Below the pieces are notes generated by a model. The model was not told the origin of the DNA and did no database searches. It saw nothing but the letters and a program-made list of their open reading frames with translations. From an uncultured Clostridia bacterium (lineage in GTDB: Bacteria; Bacillota; Clostridia; TANB77; CAG-508): a stretch of 21,968 nucleotides of DNA. The DNA is taken from assembly GCA_944390505.1 (NCBI GenBank), contig CALXQF010000006.1, positions 1 through 21,968 on the forward strand, in the 5' to 3' direction. Below, one piece after another: positions 1 to 6,759 of the stretch. The stretch's first letter is position 1. Each line of letters begins with the position of its first letter. The translations under genes were made by a program, and so were the position numbers.

Positions 1-341
1 TGTTTTGACCAATAATACAACATTCTTTTTATTAAGTTTTTCTTGTTCGTTAATTGCATCTCAATATTACAGTATTCTGTATTATTGATTTTAGCTAATA
101 CATCTACAATTCCCATTTTTTCTTCTGGTATTTCTCTTCTTAAAATTACATTTTCATCCAAACTAATTTCGTTAATTTCTTCACTTAACATAGAATTTAA
201 AAAATCTTTTGTAATTTTCTCACTTCCTACTTCTCCAAATAAAATTTAGAAGATGACATCTAATTTTGGCGATAAAATATTTTTTTCTTTTGCAACTGAA
301 TTTTCATTATAATTTGAATTAGAATTATTTTCCTGAATCAT
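1..341 (-). pseudogene. Rpn family nuclease / putative transposase (PD-(D/E)XK), 5' part, interrupted by a stop
   Basis: Reading leftward from an ATG at 341, with an AAGGAGG ribosome site 8 bases before it, the frame gives MIQENNSNSN, then the family opening LSPKLDVIF. A TAA then falls at 248-246 (codon 32). The same frame stays open to the window edge and reads on as ILFGEVGSEK, a DVLAKINNTEYCNIEMQ block and KRMLYYWSK. These match the N-terminal half of the Rpn/YhgA-like recombination-promoting nuclease family (PDDEXK_2), with the catalytic Asp and the E-x-Q signature in place. Lysine usually follows the DV(I/V)F motif, so one AAA-to-TAA change explains the stop. No good restart codon with a ribosome site follows. 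The intact signal upstream suggests a recent lesion; readthrough or a sequencing error are alternatives. The 3' part lies outside the window. Confidence 0.75.
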
Positions 342-500
342 AAATAAAACCTCCTTATGAATTTAGAATTGAATTATTTATTTTGAATAAATTTAAAATA
401 GATATCTTGAATATTAAAATATATAGCTTTGAAATAAAATGTAAAAACTTAAAAATTCTAAAAATATTATTTATATTAATTTTTGACTTAACTCTTTCAT

Positions 501-1259
501 TTAATTTACTAAAATTCCGGCTAGTTCTAATTGTTCTTGTGTTAAATTAAAATTATGTCCGTTATTTTTAATTAATAAATGTAAATTTTCTATTTCTCTT
601 GCTTGTCTTAATGTAGTTTCTAATGGTAAGGTTTCTTTTAATCTTTCTTTTATTTTTTGATATTCTCTTTCCATTCCCTCAAAATCCTGTTCTTGAAAGT
701 AACTTCTCCAATTATTTTCATATTTTCCTAATTTTTCAATATGATCTAATTGCGTTACAAATTCGTTTTCAATATTATTACTTACATTATCTAAGATAAC
801 ATTTTTTCCTTGACTAATTAAACTAGCAATATTACTTGGAATCCACCCTTGTTTGGTTGTAAAAGATAATGTAGAATCTAAAACATCAGAGATTCCATCA
901 ATAATTCCTCCGTTCTTTACAGCATTTTGTGCTTGCGAAACATTTTCAAATTTTCCTGTAAAAATTCCTGTTACACTTTTTCCTAATTCTACAGCACTAT
1001 CAATTGCTTTATCAATTCCTTCTTTGAGTCCTCCTCTTAATAAACTATCTTTTACATCAATAATTTGATTTTCCACAAAATCTGGTAATATCCACCTTAA
1101 ACCTAAATCAATTGCTGTATTCACAACTTTTCCTAAAGTAGAGTCTAAAAAATGAGTTTGTTCTTTTTCTGTTACTAATTCATTTTGATTAACTTGTTCT
1201 TCTAAATTCTGATTAACTTCATTTTGATTATTTATTTCTTCTTTTAACAAATTAGACAT
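501..1259 (-). CDS. Uncharacterised 252-aa protein next to the VirB4/CpaE-like genes
   Basis: The start is well placed: AAGGAGG lies about 5 bases before the ATG. I do not recognise a named domain. Residues 1-35 are polar, Asn/Gln/Glu-rich and probably disordered. Residues 38-155 contain a run of amphipathic, Gly-punctuated helices (for example STLGKVVNTAIDLGLRW, GGLKEGIDKAIDSAVELGK, NGGIIDGISDVLDSTLSF). Residues 160-252 are charged and helical. No signal peptide and no clear membrane span are seen, so a cytosolic or membrane-associated helical protein is likely. It follows the CpaE-like ATPase by about 180 AT-rich bases on the same strand, so it may belong to the same module. My impression that close relatives occur in gut clostridia is recollection only. 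Function unknown. Confidence 0.8.
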   Translation of the reverse strand: MSNLLKEEINNQNEVNQNLEEQVNQNELVTEKEQTHFLDSTLGKVVNTAIDLGLRWILPDFVENQIIDVKDSLLRGGLKEGIDKAIDSAVELGKSVTGIFTGKFENVSQAQNAVKNGGIIDGISDVLDSTLSFTTKQGWIPSNIASLISQGKNVILDNVSNNIENEFVTQLDHIEKLGKYENNWRSYFQEQDFEGMEREYQKIKERLKETLPLETTLRQAREIENLHLLIKNNGHNFNLTQEQLELAGILVN

Positions 1260-1441
1260 TGTTTCCTCCTTATTTTTTAATATCTTAATTTTTTCATTCT
1301 GTTTTTATTTGCAATTAATTTTTAAATTATTTTACTTAATAAACAATTTAAATTAATTTTTAGTTTATTTTATTAATAAATAATTAAAATTAATTAATGA
1401 TTTGTTTTTTTATTTTATATTAATTAAATATTTTGCTTAAT

Positions 1442-2815
1442 TTATTTTCCTAATAATTTTTTATTAGAATTATTTTTAAAATGATAAAATATTTTTGAAA
1501 AATAATTTCTATTTTTTATTTTATTTAATATATTTTTTTTATAAAGTATTTTTTTATGAATTGTTGAATATTCTTTTTGCAAATTTTTATTTAATGTTTT
1601 TTTATCGTTTTTATTAATCATTAAATTGTATTGGGGATTAATTGATAATTTTCCTAAAATAGAAAATCCAGAAAAAATATGTTTTAGAATAGAAACATCA
1701 ATTGAATTTTGATTATATTTATTGAATAAAATATTAAAATTTCTTTGTGGTATTTTCCATTCATTAATATAAATATTTAATAAATTTTTTGCCTTTTTTA
1801 TTTCTAATAAATTTGCTTCTGTGATAAAAATATTATAATTACTATTTTTCATAATTTCTTTTGTATAATCGAAAAAACACTCTGAAGAAGTATCAATAAT
1901 AATCAAATTATATTTTTCTTTTAATTTTAATAAAATATTTTTTATTTTTGCACTACTAATTTGATATTTAGAATCAAATAATAAATTAATACCTGAAATT
2001 AAATCTATTTTTGAATTTATTTTAATAATTAATTCTTCTATTTTTATTTCACTTAATAAATTATTATTTTTTATTTTATTTTTAACTTTTTCGGGATATT
2101 TTTTTATTCCTAAAATAGTATGTAAGCTATTATTTAAAATATCAAAATCAATAATTAATATTTTATTTTGTTCATTCATAAATGATTTTGCTAAATTAAT
2201 TGAAAAAATACTTTTTCCTACTCCACTTGTTCCAGAAACACATATAATTTCTTTTCTTTGATTTTTGCTATTTTTTTCTGCATTATTTTTTATGATTTTA
2301 TTTTTATGATTTTTTGCATTATTTTTCTCGTTATTTTTTTCATTATTTTCTATATTATTTTTAAAAAATAAATTCATTTTATTTTCTTTTTTATTTTTTT
2401 CTAATAATAATTTTTTTAATTCATCAATTTCTTTTTTTATTTCTTGTGTTGAATTTTTTGAATTATTTTGCATCAATTCAATTATTTCTTTTACTCCAAT
2501 TTGATTATGATAAAAAATTTTAAAAATACCTTTTGCATATAGATAATTTTCTAATTCTTCATTTTTCTTTTCTAAAAATAAAATAATTTTTATATTCTGA
2601 TTGATTAATTTTATTTTTTCAATTAATTTTTTTATTTCTATATTTCCTGGTAATAATTCACTTAATATGACAAAATCAATATTATTATTTTCTTCTAGAA
2701 ATTCTAAAATTCCTTCTTGATATTGAATATCTTCTGCCATCATTTCAAATATATTTTCTTTTTTTAATTTTTGATTTAAATTTGGATTACCCATTGCTGT
2801 AATTATTTTTTTCAT
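1442..2815 (-). CDS. CpaE/TadZ-like P-loop ATPase of the MinD/ParA superfamily
   Basis: Three regions are visible in the 457 residues. Residues 1-115 look like the receiver-like domain of CpaE/TadZ proteins (starts MKKIITAMGNPNLN, with the hydrophobic strand IDFVILSELLPG). Residues 116-190 are an Asn/Lys-rich low-complexity linker. Residues 189-400 are a MinD/ParA ATPase domain, with a P-loop GTSGVGKS at about 195-202, IIDFD at 221-225 and a Walker B strand LIIIDTS at 304-310. The signature lysine of a typical MinD/ParA P-loop (KGGxGKT) is replaced by Thr, so dimer-dependent ATPase behaviour may differ. The start has GGAGGAG 5-6 bases before the ATG and overlaps the VirB4 gene by 29 bases, implying co-translation. 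Family knowledge: CpaE/TadZ position pilus or secretion machines. A role in positioning a VirB4 machine is inference. Confidence 0.8.
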   Translation of the reverse strand: MKKIITAMGNPNLNQKLKKENIFEMMAEDIQYQEGILEFLEENNNIDFVILSELLPGNIEIKKLIEKIKLINQNIKIILFLEKKNEELENYLYAKGIFKIFYHNQIGVKEIIELMQNNSKNSTQEIKKEIDELKKLLLEKNKKENKMNLFFKNNIENNEKNNEKNNAKNHKNKIIKNNAEKNSKNQRKEIICVSGTSGVGKSIFSINLAKSFMNEQNKILIIDFDILNNSLHTILGIKKYPEKVKNKIKNNNLLSEIKIEELIIKINSKIDLISGINLLFDSKYQISSAKIKNILLKLKEKYNLIIIDTSSECFFDYTKEIMKNSNYNIFITEANLLEIKKAKNLLNIYINEWKIPQRNFNILFNKYNQNSIDVSILKHIFSGFSILGKLSINPQYNLMINKNDKKTLNKNLQKEYSTIHKKILYKKNILNKIKNRNYFSKIFYHFKNNSNKKLLGK

Positions 2816-4661
2816 TTTTTACTCCTCCTTGTATTATTTCTTTTTCAAAATCTGCTGCTTCAATTTTTGTTAAAATATGTTCATTGCCAATGAACATTAA
2901 ACATTCTCCTCTTTTTAGTGATTTTATTTCTATTTTTTCTTTTTCAGATAAATTTGTATATTTTTCTAATACTTTTATATTTTCTTCTTCTAGTGCAAAA
3001 AATGTTTTTATTTCAGAATTATTTAAAATACTTTTTCCATAAGTTCCTTCTTCTAAACTAAATAAATCTGATATATCTTGTGTAATAGCTACACTACTTC
3101 CTCCATATTTACGAATTGTTTTAAAAATTTTATAAATAAAACTAGCTACTTCTTTATTAGAAGTGACACCAATAAGTCTCCAAATTTCATCTAAATAAAT
3201 GGCTTTTCTTTGTGTTCTATCTTTTTTGATTTTATCCCAAAATAAATCAGTGAATAAATACATCCCATATTTTAAATTATCTTCTCCTAATTCATAAATA
3301 TCTGCTACTATTAACAAATTTTCTAATTGAACATTTGTATAATGATTAAAAAATTTTAAAGAGCCTTTTACAAATGGAATTAATTTTATTTGAAATTTTT
3401 TGGTCTTTTCTTCTTTTCCTAATAAATGATAAAAATCTTCTAGTATTGGCATATCATAAGTATCTTTAAATACTGGTTTGATGGATATTTTATTTTCATC
3501 TTTTTTATAAAGTGTTTCATCTTCAAAAGTAATTCCTTTTAAATGATATAATTCAATAATTTTTTCTTCTAAAATAGCTTTTTCTTCTTCATCTAAATTT
3601 CCAAAAATTAAATCAAATAATCCTATTAATTTTCCTATTTTATTTGCTAAATATCCATTTTCATCATCTTCAATACTTTCCTGTCTAATATCAAAAATAT
3701 TAATATAAGTTTCTGAATTTGGCCCTATTTTTATCATTGTTCCACCTAAGGCATTACATAGATTTCCATATTCTCTGTCTGGATCTATAATATATTGCTC
3801 TATACGAAGCAAACGATTTCTTAATATTAATAATTTTGTGTAAAAAGATTTTCCTGCTCCACTTGTTCCAAAAATACAAATATTTGCATTTTTATATTTT
3901 TGTGTATTATATCGATCAATAAATACTAAAGAATTATTATAAATATTGGTACCGATAAAAATTCCTTCTTCATCAAATATAGCAGATGAAATAAATGGAT
4001 AAGTAGCTACTAGACCATTTGTTAATACATTTCTTTTAGCAGCATCTTTTAAATCAACTGAATTATTCATAATAGGAAGTGAAGTTAAAAATGCTTGTTC
4101 TTGCCTAAAATAGGCTCTCCTTGTTTGTAATCCTTTTCCTTGTAAAATTCCTTCTATTTTATTTATTAAATATTCTAATTCTTTTACATCATTAGAAAAT
4201 GTTGTAACATAAATATATAGGAAATATAATTCTTCATTATTTACTTGAATTTCTTTTCTAATATATTTAGCATCATTATAAGTAAATGCTGCTAAGTCAA
4301 TATCTTGTCTATTTTGATTACTTTCTTTTAAATCGACACCTACATTTCCTATATGATAAGTTAAATCTCTAATCGTTTTATAGGTATCTTGTTTTTCGTA
4401 AAAAATGGAAATATTAAGATTAATATTGGTATCAATAATTGATTTTAGAATTAAATCTGTTTGTTCACGAAAATAATTAGTAATAATTAAACTTGAATAA
4501 AATGTATGATCTATTTCAATATATTTTGGATTGGATAAATTAATATAAGATGGGCTTAAATAGTCTTTATTTGTGTAAACTCCTTCTAAAAATTGTATTA
4601 TATTTTTTTCATTATTTTTTTGAGATTTTATTTGTTCTTTTATTTTTTTTAAATTTAAAAT
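2787..4661 (-). CDS. VirB4/TraC-type secretion ATPase, probable AUU start
   Basis: The last 427 codons follow an ATG at 4070, but the frame is open and protein-like back to a TGA at 4674-4676. It includes LSPSYINLSNPKYIE, TYHIGNVGVDLKES and RRAYFRQEQAFLTSLPIM, which is VirB4 N-terminal-domain sequence. From 4661 the product is 624 aa. Walker A GTSGAGKS is near residues 265-272, Walker B AIYLDEIW near 487-494, and the downstream TQDISDL motif near 527-533. No ATG, GTG or TTG is available at the 5' end of the frame. An ATT at 4661-4659 sits 7 bases after GAGG (within GAGGTGAG), the ideal spacing. VirB4 ATPases power type IV secretion at the inner membrane. Translation from AUU is inferred. A frameshift joining the ATG at 4702 is the alternative. 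Confidence 0.82.
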   Translation of the reverse strand: MLNLKKIKEQIKSQKNNEKNIIQFLEGVYTNKDYLSPSYINLSNPKYIEIDHTFYSSLIITNYFREQTDLILKSIIDTNINLNISIFYEKQDTYKTIRDLTYHIGNVGVDLKESNQNRQDIDLAAFTYNDAKYIRKEIQVNNEELYFLYIYVTTFSNDVKELEYLINKIEGILQGKGLQTRRAYFRQEQAFLTSLPIMNNSVDLKDAAKRNVLTNGLVATYPFISSAIFDEEGIFIGTNIYNNSLVFIDRYNTQKYKNANICIFGTSGAGKSFYTKLLILRNRLLRIEQYIIDPDREYGNLCNALGGTMIKIGPNSETYINIFDIRQESIEDDENGYLANKIGKLIGLFDLIFGNLDEEEKAILEEKIIELYHLKGITFEDETLYKKDENKISIKPVFKDTYDMPILEDFYHLLGKEEKTKKFQIKLIPFVKGSLKFFNHYTNVQLENLLIVADIYELGEDNLKYGMYLFTDLFWDKIKKDRTQRKAIYLDEIWRLIGVTSNKEVASFIYKIFKTIRKYGGSSVAITQDISDLFSLEEGTYGKSILNNSEIKTFFALEEENIKVLEKYTNLSEKEKIEIKSLKRGECLMFIGNEHILTKIEAADFEKEIIQGGVKNEKNNYSNG

Positions 4662-4997
4662 ATTCTCACCTCTTCATTTTTTTCTATTTTATTTTCTTTC
4701 ATTTATTTAATCATTATTTATCATTTTTTTATTATTTTCAATTTTACATTAATTAATTTTTTTATTTAATTAATTATTTATTTTATATTTATTTTTTTTA
4801 TTTGTTTTTTATTTAATTTTTTATTTTTTGATTTAATTATTTTTTATCTTTATCTATTTTTGAATTATTTTTATTTAATAATTTATTTTTATTAAAATTA
4901 TTAATTTGTATTTATTTAGTTTTATTTTATTTTTTTATAAATAATTGTATTAAATAAATAGTATTTTTTTTATTATATTTTAATCAATAGAATTAAA
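4662..4997. other. AT-only spacer between the VirB4 and TraC-like genes
   Basis: These roughly 336 bases are almost pure A/T and contain no convincing gene, terminator or promoter. The only open reading frame near the VirB4 end is a 15-codon minus-strand one (ATG at 4702, stop at 4657-4655, MKENKIEKNEEVRIF). It has no ribosome site of its own and ends just past the proposed AUU start of VirB4. It could be a leader peptide, the true N-terminus cut off by an indel, or chance. Confidence 0.6.
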
Positions 4998-5567
4998 TTA
5001 AATTTGATTAAAATAAATACGAGAATTCAAAAAAGAAAATAAAATAGAAATGACTTGATTTTTTTCATTATAATCAGTTACGATATTTCCACATCTTGAT
5101 AAACAATCTTTTATTTTAAAATATTTATCATTTAATTCTTCTGACGCATAATCTTCTATATTAAATAGTTCTTTATTTTCATCTTTATATTTTAAAATAA
5201 TATAAAAATTTTTTGTGGAAGATTTTTTACTATGATTTAAATTTTTAATATATTGAATATATTTTTTAGATATTTCTTGAATAAAATTTTTTTCATGAAT
5301 TAAATTATCATTAATATTTTGAATATGTTTACTGATATCCTCTTTATTACTTTGAATTAATATTTGAAAATTAAAATTGCAAGTTTTCAAAAAAATTTTA
5401 TAAGAATTTAATATTGCCTCTTGTTCTAATTCTGATTTTAGATTAAAGTTAATTGGACTTATTTTTATTATTTTGATAAATGTTTTATCTTTTAATTGAA
5501 TAATTCCATTATTTAAAATTCTTTCAAAAGGCATCCATTCTTGTACAGTATTATTTTTTTGATTCAT
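4998..5567 (-). CDS. TraC-like domain protein (VirB4-associated)
   Basis: The 189 residues carry the pattern of the small TraC-like domain proteins often encoded just upstream of VirB4-type ATPases: WMPFERILNNGIIQLKDKTF, then IKISPINFNLKSELEQEAIL and a strand FQILIQSNKED, followed by helical sequence and a C-terminal block with CLSRCGNIVTDYN. The protein corresponds to the region N-terminal of the ATPase in long TraC/VirB4 proteins. No signal peptide or membrane span is evident. The start is supported by GAGAGGAGG a few bases before the ATG. It overlaps the end of the DUF2442 gene by 17 bases, so the two are probably co-transcribed. Function is inferred: a cytosolic partner or regulatory half of the VirB4 ATPase. 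Confidence in the family is moderate, from pattern recognition only. Confidence 0.7.
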   Translation of the reverse strand: MNQKNNTVQEWMPFERILNNGIIQLKDKTFIKIIKISPINFNLKSELEQEAILNSYKIFLKTCNFNFQILIQSNKEDISKHIQNINDNLIHEKNFIQEISKKYIQYIKNLNHSKKSSTKNFYIILKYKDENKELFNIEDYASEELNDKYFKIKDCLSRCGNIVTDYNEKNQVISILFSFLNSRIYFNQI

Positions 5568-5817
5568 TGTCCTCCTCTCTTACTGGTTTACTATTAATAT
5601 ATAGATTACAAGGATCAACATCTTCTCCATCTTCCCATTCAATTGTAATTCCGTCTGCCACTTTTACTTTTTGGAACTTTTCTTTATCTCTAATATTTTT
5701 ATAAAAGTCATATTTTAATAATTCTTTCATGTCATATATTCTTTGTTCTCCATTTCTAAATGTTAACAAAACTTTATAATCTTCTAAGGCTTTTACTTCT
5801 TTTAATTTAGGACACAT
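5551..5817 (-). CDS. DUF2442 domain-containing protein
   Basis: The 88 residues fit the small DUF2442 family: KLKEVKALEDYKVLLTFRNGEQRIYDMKELL, then a block with FQKVKVADGITIEWEDGEDVDPCNLYINSK, with the conserved W-x-x-G-x-D-(V/L)-x-P pattern. The length is normal. AAGGAGG stands 5 bases before the ATG. DUF2442 genes are commonly paired with DUF4160 genes, and such pairs have been proposed as toxin-antitoxin-like; the biochemical role is unknown. The DUF4160 partner directly upstream is present only as an internally deleted remnant, so this gene may be an orphan. Its end overlaps the TraC-like gene by 17 bases, placing it at the head of the operon that feeds the VirB4 module. That may be physical coupling only. 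Confidence 0.8.
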   Translation of the reverse strand: MCPKLKEVKALEDYKVLLTFRNGEQRIYDMKELLKYDFYKNIRDKEKFQKVKVADGITIEWEDGEDVDPCNLYINSKPVREEDNESKK

Positions 5818-5827
5818 TGTTTCCTCC

Positions 5828-5949
5828 TTATCTTAATGGTTCAATTGTAAAAAATCCATTATCTTCATTAATAGTTTTCCATAATAAATAACATTGTCTT
5901 TAAAAAACATTCTAATGATAATACCATAAAATTGTGAAATAACCGGCAC
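5828..5949 (-). pseudogene. DUF4160 gene remnant with internal deletion
   Basis: A GTG at 5949, with a near-perfect GGAGGTGA ribosome site 7 bases upstream, starts MPVISQFYGIIIRMFFKDN. This is the standard N-terminus of DUF4160 proteins, which would continue with a His-rich PHFHA motif. Here the His-rich core is gone, and the GTG frame stops after 38 codons (TAA at 5835-5833). In another frame the sequence LWKTINEDNGFFTIEPLR, ending at 5830-5828, looks like the family's C-terminus (a Trp-containing segment ending IEPL). The simplest reading is an out-of-frame deletion of roughly 40 codons between the two ends. It sits 10 bases upstream of its usual partner, DUF2442. The translation signals persist, so it may still couple translation into DUF2442. 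Confidence 0.72.
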
Positions 5950-5964
5950 TCATTCACCTCCTTT

Positions 5965-5993
5965 ATTATAGCAATTTATTTTTTTACTTTCAA
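5965..5993 (-). promoter_or_regulatory. Promoter for the DUF4160 remnant-DUF2442-TraC-like operon
   Basis: On the minus strand, TTGAAA (5993-5988) and a perfect TATAAT (5970-5965) are separated by 17 bases. The start point would fall at about 5956-5960, inside the ribosome site AAGGAGGTG (5963-5955). The transcript would then be nearly leaderless for the GTG start. A second, weaker candidate (TTGACA, 17 bases, TAATAT) lies about 90 bases further upstream. Confidence 0.55.
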
Positions 5994-6092
5994 GTGAAAT
6001 TAAAATAAAGAAATAAAAAATTGGATTAAAATAATTCATGAATTAATTCTATTTTTATATTACAATATTTTACAAAAAATGTCAATTAAAAT

Positions 6093-6112
6093 CGTTCGAC
6101 TAGATTCGACAT
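6093..6112 (+). repeat. Dispersed 20-bp TTCGAC motif, copy 1
   Basis: CGTTCGACTAGATTCGACAT is an island of higher GC in an AT desert. It matches 18 of 20 bases of 18354-18373 in the mnmE-mnmG gap. Each copy itself contains two TTCGAC words. The flanks are unrelated apart from a nearby TGTCAA. Confidence 0.5.
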
Positions 6113-6190
6113 ATTCTGATATATAAATAATAATTCAAAAAAATAATTTATATTTTATATGTATTTTTTATTCAATTTATAACATAAAAA

Positions 6191-6249
6191 AATTGTATTA
6201 AAATAAATTAATTAAAATTATTATTTGTTAATTTATCATTAATACAATT
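6191..6249 (-). terminator. AT-rich hairpin terminator of the deoxyribosyltransferase-like gene
   Basis: The 11-bp arms AATTGTATTAA (6191-6201) and TTAATACAATT (6239-6249) are perfectly complementary around a 37-base loop. Read on the minus strand the stem follows the stop codon at 6256 and is followed by a run of T. It is weak because it is nearly all A-T. Confidence 0.5.
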
Positions 6250-6255
6250 CTTTTA

Positions 6256-6666
6256 TTATTTAATTAACTCTATATTTCCATTTATAATAATAGGAGAAAA
6301 ACCCGAAATTTCATCATATAATATTCCTTCTGGAATTGGATTATATAAATATATTTTTTTATGCATCATAAAAGCTTCATATAATTCTAAAAACGTAGCG
6401 CCTCCTATATAATTTGCTTGTCCATGTTTTTCAAAATTTAATGTCAATACAGCATCCATTTTTTCTATTGTGTCTTTACTTTGATGAAACATTCTCTCCT
6501 TAAATTTTGCATGTTCTTCTTTTCCTAAATCCCAGCTTTCTTTTTCAGCATTTGGACAATCGTATGAATTTGGTAAAGATATTGTATGTCCTATTTTTTC
6601 TAATTTTTCTTTAATTGGTGGAATTTTATTATAAAAAGCTTTACTACAAATAATTAAAATTTTCAT
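6256..6666 (-). CDS. Nucleoside 2-deoxyribosyltransferase-like small protein
   Basis: The 136 residues begin with a Rossmann-type strand MKILIICSKAFY. They contain IGHTISLPNSYD, DAVLTLNFEKHGQANYIGG and ATFLELYEAFMMHKKIYLYNP, and end near IIINGNIELI. This strand/motif order (an N-terminal nucleotide-binding strand, a GG-(A/T)-x-x-E helix and a closing YLYNP-type segment) fits the nucleoside 2-deoxyribosyltransferase-like superfamily. It may cleave or sense nucleosides or nucleotides, but the exact substrate is not deducible. The gene is transcribed alone, with its own promoter (TTGACG, 17 bases, TATAAT) and a terminator. The ribosome site GGAG is about 35 bases before the ATG, separated from it by a small hairpin. 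No closer in-frame start exists. Superfamily confidence is moderate. Confidence 0.65.
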   Translation of the reverse strand: MKILIICSKAFYNKIPPIKEKLEKIGHTISLPNSYDCPNAEKESWDLGKEEHAKFKERMFHQSKDTIEKMDAVLTLNFEKHGQANYIGGATFLELYEAFMMHKKIYLYNPIPEGILYDEISGFSPIIINGNIELIK

Positions 6667-6676
6667 TTTTATTTTT

Positions 6677-6706
6677 TATATCATATTAATAATGATATAA
6701 TCTCCT
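6677..6706 (-). promoter_or_regulatory. Distant Shine-Dalgarno with intervening hairpin
   Basis: On the minus strand AGGAGA (6706-6701) precedes an inverted repeat, TATATCA and TGATATA around a 9-base centre (6699-6677), and only then comes A-rich sequence and the ATG at 6666. Folding the hairpin would bring the ribosome site to about 12 bases from the start. The pairing is all A-T apart from two pairs, so its strength is uncertain. Confidence 0.45.
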
Positions 6707-6730
6707 TTCTTTTTATTTAAATTCTGTTAC

Positions 6731-6759
6731 ATTATATATTGTTTTTATTTTAGCGTCAA
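6731..6759 (-). promoter_or_regulatory. Promoter of the deoxyribosyltransferase-like gene
   Basis: TTGACG (6759-6754) and TATAAT (6736-6731) are separated by exactly 17 bases on the minus strand, a near-consensus sigma-70/sigma-A promoter. The predicted start near 6724 leaves a leader of about 58 bases. Confidence 0.7.

Noticed and set aside
43..249. Plus-strand frame of 68 codons
   Set aside because: It is antisense to the Rpn-type nuclease sequence, which has clear family motifs on the minus strand; the plus frame has no ribosome site.
4550..4756. Plus-strand frame of 68 codons, Phe/Tyr/Leu-rich
   Set aside because: Antisense to the VirB4 5' end, where poly-A coding DNA gives Phe-rich reverse frames.
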